Positions 1 to 13,100 of a stretch of DNA of 64,000 nt are shown piece after piece. The DNA comes from Atriophallophorus winterbourni (lineage: Eukaryota; Platyhelminthes; Trematoda; Plagiorchiida; Microphallidae). Under the pieces are notes generated by a model. It worked only from the letters and a program-made list of their open reading frames with translations, was not told where the DNA came from and searched no databases. The stretch spans positions 62,001 to 126,000 of the forward strand of contig JACCGJ010020840.1 in NCBI GenBank assembly GCA_013407085.1, given 5' to 3'. How positions within the stretch are numbered: position 1 is the stretch's first letter; each line of letters begins with the position of its first letter. The position numbers and the translations under genes were made by a program.

Positions 1-546
1 AGAATTGCAGGAGAACTAGTCGAGTGACAATATCTTCGATGATGGACAATGTCAGTCCATATTGTACGATATGCGATTCGTTCGGACGCTGAATTCTTGC
101 TCCTGGATTGGGGTATTCAATTTCGTTCGGCCTCATTTACACGAGTGGTTCTTGTGTGTTAGAGGGACCATAAGATATAATGCAGTTGGTTGCGATGAAC
201 AATTTGACACTTTGAAGTAGCGATACAATACGTGACACAGAATACCTACTACAATGCGGTTTCTTGAGGGAACTTCAAGATTAGCGATCTAATGCACACA
301 ATGAATTCGCTGATGTCGTAGCACTAGATCGCGTTTATTTGGGCACATGAGTTAAACGTCATTTCTCAATATCGTTCAAACCAATATAAAGTTTATCCTC
401 GAGGCGGATAGGTGCACCTCAAGATTTCTCTTATTTCTGTTACATATGGATGGAGGTAAATGTGTTCATTATACTATAAATTGTTCGAATTCCAAAAATA
501 TGCTCATTTAGAACCACTTTACACTACAAAATACATTTCAACTTGC
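1..546. other. Intronic sequence, nothing recognised
   Basis: This stretch should be intron downstream of the last visible Headcase exon. I found no exon continuing the central domain and no repeat I can name. Confidence 0.5.
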
Positions 547-1132
547 CTGACCACGGTTTTGAGCAAAATCGGCATAATATCTTCACATTAGCCTCCTCGC
601 CAATCTCTTCACTGTTCACGCAATTGATACATAGCGAATGTAAATAGCGCTCTTGTCTTCCAGACGTCCCACCATGTTTTTGATACATCGCTCCTCCTGG
701 GCTGGCATCTGAAAACTGACCAACATTAACTTGCTGTCTTGGACCGAGGCAACCAGGTGGAGGAACAAGTGGTTTACTGTTGGCCAACAAATGATGGCCA
801 TACATGTCAGTCAGCAGTTGCTCTGGATCAATGTTCGCGCCGGCGAGTTTGGGTGATTGGATGAGGGGAGTGAGTGTATGCGTGTGCCATGAGATACGTA
901 ATCCGCTCACTTCGTAATATTGATGGCATATTGGGCTGACAAAGAACAAGCCGTCGATTACTGGAAAATGATCGAAAATTGGAAGTGATTGGGTGCACGC
1001 CAGACACTGGACACTCGATACACGGTGGGTGGTAAGTTGAGCAAGAAGAAATGCTCGAGTATCCTCATTACCGGTACAGCTGTCATCGTCCATATGAACA
1101 AAGTAGGCGCCTTTCTTGTAAGCAGGCATCAG
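547..1132 (-). CDS. hdc: Headcase exon 8, central conserved block (GC donor)
   Basis: The acceptor is TGTCCTTCCTAG. It reads [17 protein letters not shown], then [37 protein letters not shown] and [10 protein letters not shown], following the order of the central Headcase domain. About 100 residues are inserted between the two halves, longer than in insect homologues as I know them. The exon appears to stop at TCAG followed by GCAAGT (546-541), a second GC donor. If that donor were not used, the frame would stop six codons later, cutting the conserved block short. Confidence 0.85.
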
Positions 1133-4100
1133 CTAGGAAGGACAGAAAAGAGTAGAGGTAGTATGGAAAATCGATATAATGAGAAATTTTTCAAAACCAA
1201 CACAATGAATAAACTGTATTTGCGAATAGAACTAAGTATGTTCGAATGGATAGACGGATAGAATTATGTACGTATGAATGCATGCATGTATGAATGGGTG
1301 AATGGATGGAGGAGCGGATGGTTAAATGGTGGAAAATGGCATATGTTGATGGACTCACATCGAAAACGTTGAAATTTGGACGGGTTTGGAAGATGTTGCC
1401 TCTTCGATTGACTACTTTACGTTCTGCGTTTGGTTTCCCAACATCACTTGGCCAAAAAGACGAACTCGGAGTTCGAATGGAGGAGCGACGATTAACCTTT
1501 CCGGGGATGGATGTTCCCATGATTGCGTCAGTATTCCCTGTTTCAGATACGAGATGCATGTTGCGTAAGAATATTTACTGGCATATCCCGAACGTGAACA
1601 AAATCGGCGTTTGGAAATACTACGACAGACCGAATTCACACGGAGCGCAACGGTAGCTCTTTTAACATCACTTCACGGCAACGCTCAGTAAGCTTATATA
1701 ATTCTGCCCGAATCCAAGTACGTGCGTGATTTCTTGTCAATCTTTAGATATTTTGTATTCTTAAACCAACTAACCAACTGCCTGGTTGTCTTTAAAATGT
1801 ACTTTTATCGGCCTATGGCAAATGATCAACTCGATTTAAAATATACGTTAAGGGTCGATATTATTTAGACCAGTCATTCCAAAAATAAAATCCGCATTGC
1901 CAATGTTTTTCAATGGGTGTTTATTTCACGAACCAAGCCGTACTAATGGTCAATTAGAAAACATTTGTTATACTTCGAAAAACAAACCCAGCAGAATGCC
2001 AGTATAAGCGGAGCATAAGCTTCCTCGAAATTTTTATTACAACATACAGGTAACCATACTGAAACAAACAAATTTATGATAATACAATGAGGTCGCTAAT
2101 CATCGTGAAGCACGAAAGTCTATGAAAACACGTTGCTGGTCTTCTAGGTTGTGATTGTTGGAAGCATCCTTTGGTCGATATCGACCGTGAATGCAGATGA
2201 TGTTTTCGAATGACTAAACAGTCAGATTCGAGAGGAACAATATCTCTCGCAGTGCTCACAGCGATAGACAGTACTCAATCATTTGATATCAGTTACATGC
2301 TGGGGGTCTGATTTACTATCATCAGCCGATAGCAGTATCTGATTTTTCCCAGATTGCAGATGACGATTTATACCGTGCTTCCAAAGTGAACGGTCAAGAG
2401 CAAGTTCGTCCCAACTCGTAGGGTCAATGCCAACAATAGCTTTCTTATCTCTTGTGCAAACGACTTTGTATCGCAAGTGTGGTTTGTCCAATGGTCGACT
2501 TCCTGAATTCAACTCACCGTAGGATAAATATTTGGAAATACGACCATTTTCCATTCTCTACACATGACTGACCCAGTCATCGTAGGCGGCGCTTTCGTAG
2601 TAGGGTGAACATGCTCCGTAGACCAGTTTTGGAAAGCAATTCAATATACGTTACTTTGTCAATTCACGATATGTTCAATATAAGGTGGATGCTTCTTAAA
2701 TGGAAAGTATTGCGCTTTTGTTCGTGTCTTGCAGGGATAGATCAGGTTTCACTGCCCTACAGTAAATTATTTGGTATTTACGTACTGTATAACACCAAGG
2801 AAAGCGAATATTTCTAACAGAGTCGAGCTCTGCGTTATTAAGACCCGTGTTGCAACATGCCATCAAGTGCAACTAATCAATTGGGATTTGAATCACAGTG
2901 ACTCTAACCTCGTAGTAGATCTTCGCAGACTTTGGCTATGGTATTGGCCACAAACATCAGCTTTTCACAGTTTGCCAAGCTTCCACCACTCCATATTCTA
3001 TACTAACCGTTATCTCATCGATTTTACTTTTGCACGACTAGATCCAGGGACGAATTACACAAATTGATGAATGTTTCGACTCACATCGCGCTGATAAGGG
3101 GAAGCAACGTTGTTTATTTCTATCTAGTTACTTCCCACCTTCGAATGCACACCTAGCCCATTGACATCTTACCTGCCAGATCGATTCAATCGAGTATCTG
3201 TCCCTTATGCAGATAGGTTAATGGTAAACAACTTTACTAACCGGATATAGCTTCATGCCCACTATAGAAAAAATATGTGTAGAATCGGCTCCTGGGATGG
3301 TATTCGGTTTTGGATTAGTGCCCAGGTTAGCGTATCTCAGAAACACGAGCAATATTTACCCCGTAATCTCGTTAAGGGTGCGTTTTAATAGTCAAACTAC
3401 TTTCACTCCACATTCTACCTATAAACCCTGAGGTACATTTATGGCCCAGCTTTCTTAATATTCACTCTTCGATAGGAGAGCTAATGGTGCGTTGCTTCAC
3501 GGAACCGCCATAGTAGTGAGCTCTGAATATCTACGAGATATAATCATTAAACTTCTTGGTAACAGTATACAAGTGATGCCCCCAGCACCCTTTGGTTTTT
3601 TTTCGCGTACTGATTTAAAATCGTCATTCATCCGATTTGCCCTACTGTTGTCAGTAAAAAGAACCCATACAAGCTCGTGAAAGCCCTCCATGTATGTCAG
3701 GAAGTGCAGTTGTTTTTCAGAGGACAATTTATAATTAGATGGGGATCATTCCTACTGCGCACGATAACCTTGAATCTGTCAGGATGCAGGATGCGCACAC
3801 TCAAGAGTTTGATTTTATGGATTCTGGTTTATATTACAATACATTTTCAAATTATTTGAATTTGAAGATTGACGAAAACTCGATTTTATGCCACACAAAT
3901 GCAACCACAACTACCAGTTTGTTATCTGGAGTAGAACAAAGAAATGGTTAGCTAAAACGAGAGAGTCTTGGGTATCTCATACGAATTGTTTACGGAAGGA
4001 ACTTGGAAACAATTCTGTAAGATACAAAATCACGTCACGAATCTTGTAAGAGAAGATCGCATTCAATTCCAAAGGAACTTGCTTACAAGAAGGAAAAAGA

Positions 4101-7100
4101 ATCCTACGTTTATCTACAAGATAGTAAATTAGCGATCAAGAATCAAACCAGGCGTATACTTCGTACAAACCCCTAACGGATTGACTCACTCTGCCTAAGA
4201 AACCGCTGATGATTTAGCACCGTCTTAATCACTTGTCTTGTTTTACAAAATTCGCCCGATTTGAAATTATTAAATGAAATGACTGCCAATGAATAAATGA
4301 GCGGGAACTTTGTAAACTAAACGCAAAAAGTTCCCTGGCGCAGACAAAATTACCCACGCCATACTCCGCAGATGTCGGATTGCTTTGACTGCTCCTCTCA
4401 CGCGCTTATTCAATCTCTGCATACATGAAGGAAAAATACCACCGCATTGGAAGGCAGGGATCATTACTCCTATTTATAAAGGTTGAGACACAGCAAACTA
4501 TAGACCGGTAACGCTACTTCCGGTGATCTCCAATTTAATGGAACGCATTGTGACTACGCGCATAAGAGAACATTTTGAAATCAAAATATTTTGGCCTCAG
4601 CACAACACGGTTTTCGAAGAAATCGTTGCTGTTTATCGAACGTTCTTACAACGTTCGAAGATTGGACGAAGGCACTAGACGAAGGTGAGGCTGTACATGC
4701 TTACCACATCGATATTTCCAAACTTTCGATAGAATTAACCATAACATTTTAATCAAAAGATTCGAAGCTTATGGAATAACGGGAATTGATTAAAGTATTA
4801 TCTTACTGATCGACACGTCAAAGTTCGCGTTAGCAGCACCCTCTCTAGAAACATCGACGCCACTATTGGAGTTCCACAATGCTCGGCGCTTGGACCTCTT
4901 CTATTCTTGGTGTATATGAACGATATATTTGAGGATATTGGATGTAACTTAATATTGTTTGCCGATGATATTAAAATATGCAAACGTGTCAGGTCTGTTG
5001 ATGATTGTATGACATTACAACGTGATATGTGCACCTTCTTTCGTTGGACCCAGTCAAATGAGTTACCATTTAACCCTGTGAAAGTTAAAATGCTGCGGCT
5101 TGGAAAATCTCTGCACCACACGTATTAGATTGTCACGCAATAAATAGTTATCGGTATATGGGTGTCGCTTAACCTTCAGCCTGGACATTATTGCCTAACA
5201 GTGTACAATAAATCCGGCCGTAACTTGTGTCTTCTAAAAGGACTAAGAAGAAGAAATTGTCTCCGATACCTCATCATCTATATCACAAATACGACTACAA
5301 AGATGAAGAACTTGATATGGATTGGAAGCAAGGTGCCCGAACACAGCCTTTTAATAGTGACAATCAATATTGATTCTTAAATCAAATCTATTAATCACCG
5401 ATTGGCTTAGTCGTCCTCTACATCCGGTCTGGTTTTCGGACTTCATTTGCTAGTTTACTTCGACAAATCATAAAAATCGCAAATATCTGGAACTTGGGCC
5501 AGATGAACTTAGAAAAAACCTACTGTTTGTCAACTATATTGAAGAAGCGCGGCTTGCTTTCACATGCAAACCAATAATGTATGTGGAATTTAAGTGTGAA
5601 GGATATGAGAAACACGATAGATCGGTCACTCAAAAATATTGCAGTACTTGAGTGGGAAGCAATGTCATTTGGTTTTTGAACATTTTTGCGCGCCACATTC
5701 AACGGTGGTTTTGAAGTTCAACTTCGTGCACCATTCTCTCACTGCAGCATCTACAATCGGCAGCGTGGTGTCATTACGGAGCAGGTGACCAAAAGACTAT
5801 TGGTTATCAACCTGGCTTCTCCTCGCGTGTACAAATTACTTGGTGAAATAAGAATCGAATCAACTGTGCAAGACAGTAATAAAATTTTGATAACAACTAA
5901 AAGCCAACCAATGTAAGCGGTTGAAATATCAAGTCCACTGGATGCACTACATAATTGAGATATATTGAACCTGGTTGATAATTTAAAGCTGAGAAAGTTG
6001 CCTGATACTTCATCGTGAAACCAATCTGAAAATTATAGCGATTGCTCCTTAACGTTGGTGGAAAAATGTAACCAAAACATGAACCGAAATTCCTGGATAA
6101 AAAACGTTTGCTATAAATAAGGGGGCACTTTTCATAAAAAATGATTCAATCTAAACGAATGGGTTCACTTACCGTTTTGCTGGAAATGGACAGCATTTGT
6201 CTGACCAAATCTTTTCGATTGAAACGTTAGCGGTGAAAAATTGAAGTAATTTCTATCGCTAGAAGTTTGCATTGGGGAATACTGTTTGTCCGCGGAAAGG
6301 CCGGGTGACCAGATGGAATCATCCATTTGAAATAATTCACCGTTCTCCGAGTTCCTGCTGTTGCGACGACCATAAAAGACGGACTCACTGCGAACACTAT
6401 TCTCACCGAAACCACTGCTTTCTAACGTACTATTGTAACTCTCTTTCCTTCGCAGTGAATGGCTGAAGAATAAACAACACAATGAAAAACAAGCATTCTC
6501 GTGCATGATACACTGGTGCCTAAATCACAATCCTCCGGTCAAGACCAGTAATTTGAGGTCTGTGGTGAGGGCATCATGTTCATGACTTTGCGCATAACGA
6601 AACGTTATCAAGAGTTCGACCACTTGCCTGGCAAAATCCCAGGACTCGCTCTCGTGTGACTTAACCGACCACGGTTCCCCATGCGTGGGTGACATAATGT
6701 TCTCAGTGCAATCTGCAGTTCGTTCACCAAGATCCGTTAAACGTGGATGGTTTCCTGTTATTTTTCGGCCAATTCCGACTGCCGACGTATTTTGGTCTCG
6801 CATTTTTGTGATGTTATTGTCGAGATATCGCGAAGCACTCTGGAAATTTGCATGAGGATCGTCGGCGAATCCTTGAGATGAAGGAAATGATGTAATGGTA
6901 AAGCCGAATGCAGGAAAATTAAGGTTATGCAAACGTGGATCCTAATTCTACCACGGCTGTTGTTTTAATATTCATGTTGGAAAATCTCAGGACCTAGCAA
7001 ATTACCTATTTTAGGTTAGCAATTGCAAGCGTCATTGTATGCAAGTATTTTTACGTATTCTGCGAACTCCAAAAAATTAATCTCAAGTTTTCAGATCTAA

Positions 7101-10100
7101 AACAGTTCATTCTGCAACCGTTGACATTACCGGGTACTAAATAGATGAGCAGTAGACGGTTTTGAGCTCAATCTCCACCGTAATCCATTTAACCAACATG
7201 ACTGAAAGAAGACCCAGGACAAATGATGCGTTCAGGCTTAGCTCTATCATATATGGCGATTTGAGCGATTTATCATCGATAAGAGCCACTTGATCAGCAA
7301 GTTAAAATGAAATGTTTACTCAAACTTTATACACGAAAACAGTTGTTACCGATTCGACAGAGTGAAATGTTCGAGCAACGTGGACACTGGTAAAGTGGGG
7401 ATAAATATTCCAACGCTCTCCTCCTCTCACATCGAGAATCGATTGGTGATATCGACTGATTTTCGTCGTTTTGAGTCAGCTTATTTGCAAATTGGCGGCA
7501 ACGCAACTCGCAACAGCAAATCCAATGTTGCAAACAAGTTTCATGCAATGGTCCACCTGCGGAAAAAATTCAACATCTTTTCGATAAGAATGAACAATTT
7601 TGTAATTGATAAACTATTTATAAGGACAGCTGATCGTTCTCACATGTAGTAAATTAAGCGTGACACTATTGGGGCCGTGTCCTGACAAGGACACCCAAAA
7701 CTTGAGGTGAAGGACATTGTAAGTGGACTTTAAAACGGCCTCGTGATAGGCCATTAATGAACCGTTATAATTAAAATGCCTCAAAGTAACTCATTGGGTT
7801 AATAATTGGGTAACATTTAATTTTTTAAACACATTTGTCTTCAAAGGAATAGTTTAACAATAGCATTCGATCCGCTAAGCATGAACACCTTTGCTATTTA
7901 TCAGCATAAGGTGACTCCCAGTGATACCAAAATAGGTAGGAAATGTCAAGATGTGTTTAGCACAATATCAACGATTAATTGTTGCGAATTCAGTAACATA
8001 AACGGCTTTGACTCAAACGCATCAGCGGGTATGGCTTCAGCATTTGGGCTTGAGTAAATAAGAATACTAAATACATACGTGCGTTCAAATATGGAATACT
8101 TAATCTAAGTCTAAACCTGTGAACGGATATGACAGAATTTATTATCGCACAATCAAATTCGCCGTATTTTACTAGAAGTTCCCATTTCAAGAGCTAGTGC
8201 CCAAACTAAAACTGCAAGACCTCATGTTAAACTTCAAAATACTCCCCGCAGAAAATTATCCTGTTCGTCATTCACTAAAGCCTGATGATCTTTTTCGAAT
8301 ACACAAATTTTGCAATGGCTTTGGCCATCCCATGTACGCCCTTGGATTACTGCCGTAATTTTTCGGTTAGAAAATGTTTTACGTAGATCATATCGCCCAA
8401 TTAAAAATCATACGCTCAAAATCGTTTACCGTAATCTTTTCGTAGCTCGATCAATCTATGTCCCTATTAACTCTCAGAAGATTATTTATACCCCATATAT
8501 ATCTTCATCCCGTTGTTTATTTTGTTAAGCTTATTACCGCCTACAATTCTATACAACGTCTTAGATATTCTGCGTTATCCATATTTAAATTATGACATAT
8601 TTAATGTATGTTCTACCATTGCTAAAATCACAAATGTGTTGTTCGATAGCCCATCAATATATTGCGGACGTTCTTCAGTGCAATACGCTATCCAATAGAC
8701 TATAAATTTTTTTGCATAAATAAGACTACTTTGAACAGCTTTCCAAGTAAATATTCAAGGATTTATGATTAGAAATTTATTACTTTACAACACCGTTATG
8801 AATGAAAATGTGAAAAATATAATGGTATAAAAGGAACAGAGAATATCAAATGTAAATTAATGATGTTCTTTTGCATGTATAAGTTCAATTTTGCTTTAAA
8901 CATCGCCAGGCAAGGAGAGTCCACCACATGTTGGGGTAGGGAATTCAAAATAAATATAGCAAAAAATGGCGCCGATAATCAATACGGGAACTTGGAACGT
9001 AAAGGGAAAAGGTATGTCCGCGTGTCACTTTTCCATCACACACACCAAGCAAGCGTTTTAATGGATGTCCTTCGGTAGACGATTCTATAGATCAGAATAA
9101 TATCGCGAGTATCCTCCTTTGTGTAAAGTCACATAGACCCAGAAGTGGCAATATTTCGGTGTTGCTCTGTGGTAGATTTTACCAAAGAGAGCAATATCTT
9201 TTCGCCGCCAAGGAGCCCAGGCTTCTACCGCATACTCCATGGTATGGCGAAGGTAGACGTTCATTATCCTTGGTAAGGTCACCAGAGAGAATCTTCCAAA
9301 TATTTTTCGAAAGATCACTGACAATCTGGTGGCCTGTCGATATATATTCTGGCGGTAAACGGTGCTCTTTAGGTTCCAATAATCCATGCTCCAAGATCTT
9401 TTCTAACGAGTTCATGCCACGTTTTCAGTTCCCAATCGATATATTCCTTGGACATATCGATTGGGAACTGAAAACCTAGCATGGAGCTCGTTAGAAAAAG
9501 ATCTTGGGGTGTGGATTAGCGGTAACCTGAAGAGCACAGTGCACTGCTAGAATATTTATCGACGGGCCAACAGATAATTAGGTATCGTTCGGAGAATATT
9601 TGGAAGATTCTCCCTGGTAACGTTACCAAGGATAATGAATGTCTACTTTCGCCCTAAGATGGAGTATGCGGTCGAGGTCTTGGCTCATTGGCTGCGAAAA
9701 AAATATTGCTCTCTTCGATAAAATCTATCATAGAGCAACAAAGTTAGTGATGGGCCTTCGCAATGTTCCGTATACCGAAAGACTGTGACGTCTGGGTCTA
9801 TGGGACTTTACCCAAAGGAGGATACGACGCGATATTATTCTGACCTATAGAATTATGTCTACAGAAGGATATCCACTAAAACACTTGCTTGATGTATGTG
9901 ATAGAAAAGTAACACGCGGACATACCTTACCCCTTCACGTTCCAAGTTCCCGTATTGATTGTCGGCGACATTTTTTCGCCGTACGAGCTATATTTCTTTG
10001 GAATTCCCTACCCCAACATGTGGTGGACTCTCCTTGCTTGGCGATTTTTAAAGCGAAATTGGACTTGCACTTGCAAACGAACATCATTCATGCACCTTAC

Positions 10101-13100
10101 ATTTGATATTCTCAATCGCTTTTATACTATTGTAATTTTCATGTTTTATTCATACCGCAATCCTGTGGTGTTGTAAAGTATTAACTTTTTTAACCATAAA
10201 TCCTTGAATCTTGAATCCAAGGAACATACTTGCCAAGCTGAATGTCATGTCATTCATCGCCGCCCAATTTGACACGTTGTCCAAATCCATTTGCAGTTTC
10301 TCACAATCATCTGCAGTACTAATTTGCGTTCAAATTTTCATATAATCCGCGAACAGGACCATTTTGGATGATATGCCGGGGGGGTAAATCTTTTATGTAT
10401 ATTAGAAAGAGTAGCGGGCCTAGCACGGATCCTTGTGGGATTCCGCTGGTTGTTTTGCTCTTTTGGGATAGCACTCCGATCTGACAGATAGTCGCACAAC
10501 CATGAAAGGAGTGGATAACATATTCCTAAACGTATCAAATTTTGAACAAGCAAACGGTGATTGACTGTCAAAAGCATTGGAAATGTCTAAGTATCAGACG
10601 TGAATGCAAGAACTGTAATCCAACTCCTTCGTTCAGTCATCTAACGCTATGAAAAGTTTCTTTAGACAAGAGCGATGAAATCGAAATCCATGCTGCTCTG
10701 GCGAAAACAAATTTCGCAATTCAAAGTGTGCAACCATTCTTTTCCAGACTATACGTTTCATGACCTTACCAATAACAGGTAATAGTGTGGCGGGACGATA
10801 AGTTGCAGCGTCAGATCGACAGCCGTCTTTGAAGATGGGTGTAATCACGCAGGACTTCCAATCTTTCGGTACTACTCCATTAAGCAAGGAATAGTTAAAC
10901 ATGATAGAAAGCGGTTCAGAAAGCAGACGATGACAGAACCTGAGCACACCCGGTGTGATGCCATCCGCACCTGGCGATGTTCTCACATTCAGTTTGAACA
11001 ATTGACCTGCGAGAATCTCTGGATTTATCAAAATTTCGCTTCCGAGTCGCGTGAATACCCAAAAGTTCACTAAAACTTTCGACACGAACACTTTAGAGTA
11101 ATAAACCGCGAGAGCATTTGCGGATTCCAACGCAGTCTCATTGCGTTTTCACTATACTGGACAGCAAAAATACTTGGTTTGACTTTCGCTTTCGTTTTCA
11201 TGATTTTGTATAGTAGGTTAGGGTTGCGTTCCATTTTTGACATCAAATGGTGCGCTTCTTTATCCTCTCGAATAGGTGAAGTCACTTTGTTGCGTAGCAT
11301 ACGGAAATGTTGCCCAGAAATAGAAGTATTGTTGGCTTTATGCTGCATCCACGCTGCTCGCTTGAGCGCTATTCACTTATTTGTTCTGCTGCGGGCAACA
11401 AAACGAAGCTCATGTTCTTCGCTCTTCTAGGAGCGAACTGCGAGTTCTCGTCAGAAAATTTATAAGTTCTTTTTTCTTGCGAGTCAAGGCTTATGTGGTC
11501 CGTCTGCCAAAGCTGAATCTGCATGAGTGTTTTACTCAGGGACCATTTGTCTACCGAGCGGACCACCCCATTCAGAGCAAGTGATTGTTGAGTACTGCAA
11601 ACATTGTCGAACACAATCGGCAAGCGATTATCTACGTGTGGACGCATAATTTTGTGCTGTGATACTTTTGAACATTCCTTGTCACTCGTTGAGTCTATCT
11701 GGATCATTATTACGTCATCCGATTTCTCTTCAAGAGTTCTATTGGACCAAATCATGTATAGTGTCCTGCGATCAATATTACGGAAGTTCCTATTTTTCAC
11801 ATCACCTTCCGTAACAGAATCGAAAGGCTTACCAATTTGAACTAGGCTTTCAAAGCAGACTAAAAGTTTGACCATTTTGTAGGTCTTTCTGTGTTGACCT
11901 AGATTAATGTTCGTGACCGATCTATCGTTGTTATCGGTGGCAGGTCAGTGCAAAATATACGAAACTCACGGTAATAGCGCAAGTGAAGAGAGCCTAGACA
12001 CAACAAACCTCTCATGTTATTTGTTTGAATCACATTTAACATTTGAATAAATAATACTTGTACAATCTCTCAATATAAATTTGCATTGTTCCCTCTCAGT
12101 TTTCAAAATGGAACATAAGATACAGCATAAAGCACAACAGTCCACTCACCGTAATTGCAGCCCATGGTAGTACACGAAACCTGAACCTTCGAGAAATAAG
12201 GATTTTCATCGGACGAGAGTTGACAAAGACCGGCAGGCACAGCACAATTGCCTATTGCTTGAGGAGGCGACTGAAATTGTTTATCATGTGTCCTGGAGTC
12301 CTCGTGGATATTCATAAGATTGGAATGCCGTGGAGTACGATGCATTTGGAATGAATTTCGATTGCCCGTACTCTGCTGGCACATATCGGATCCGTTTGAA
12401 AAACTGCCATAGGAGAGATTTCCATCAACATCGTCGCTTTGAACTTTCGGTGGTAGCACGGCTGATGAACTCGATACCTGACTGTCCAGAAAAGTGAACA
12501 TTAAACGGTGGGGCTAATTTGAACTCAGCAATCATCAAGTAAGCTCCGGCACTGGTACTCCAACCGCGTACACCACGCTTATCGACAGGAGGACGGGTCG
12601 AAAGTACAGTGACGAAACACTGGTCTCCACCGCGTGGTCACCAGAGTGGTCTCAGCTGATTTTGAACCAATGAGAATTTAGAGCGGAATGACGATTTTCA
12701 TTGGTTCATCCTGACCCAATTTGTCGGCATAATTTTTGCACCCCATGATGGAAAACAATGTCCGTCGATTTTGATTGGATTCTTGATGTTATTGATTGTT
12801 TTTACCTTTGGCATCCGACGTGTTGAGAGGTGCGGTTGCAGACTGTGGCGTTTAGTGCAACGCCAGGTAAACAGAGTCTTAAAAATGGAGTGAATTTTAA
12901 ACGACATTACAACATGAAATAAGATTTCATTCCTGTCAATCACCGTCATCAAATGGCCCGACATCCATCAGTTTCTCAAATTAGCATCGTTAATCTAGAT
13001 GCGTAACAGATTGGTCTTAGAGAACAGGCTTTGCTTTCGTGCACTGAGAGTCATAAAATATTATCGAATATCAAACCCGAAAACGTACTTGTACCTTAGG

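Noticed and set aside
5686..5916. 76-codon plus-strand frame in a Headcase intron
   Set aside because: No motif, no splice support, lies within decayed retroelement surroundings.
7362..7649. 95-codon plus-strand frame
   Set aside because: It overlaps Headcase exon 4 on the opposite strand, which has splice sites, phase and homology; the plus frame is its shadow.
12698..12964. 88-codon minus-strand frame in a Headcase intron
   Set aside because: It does not join the flanking Headcase exons and shows no known motif.
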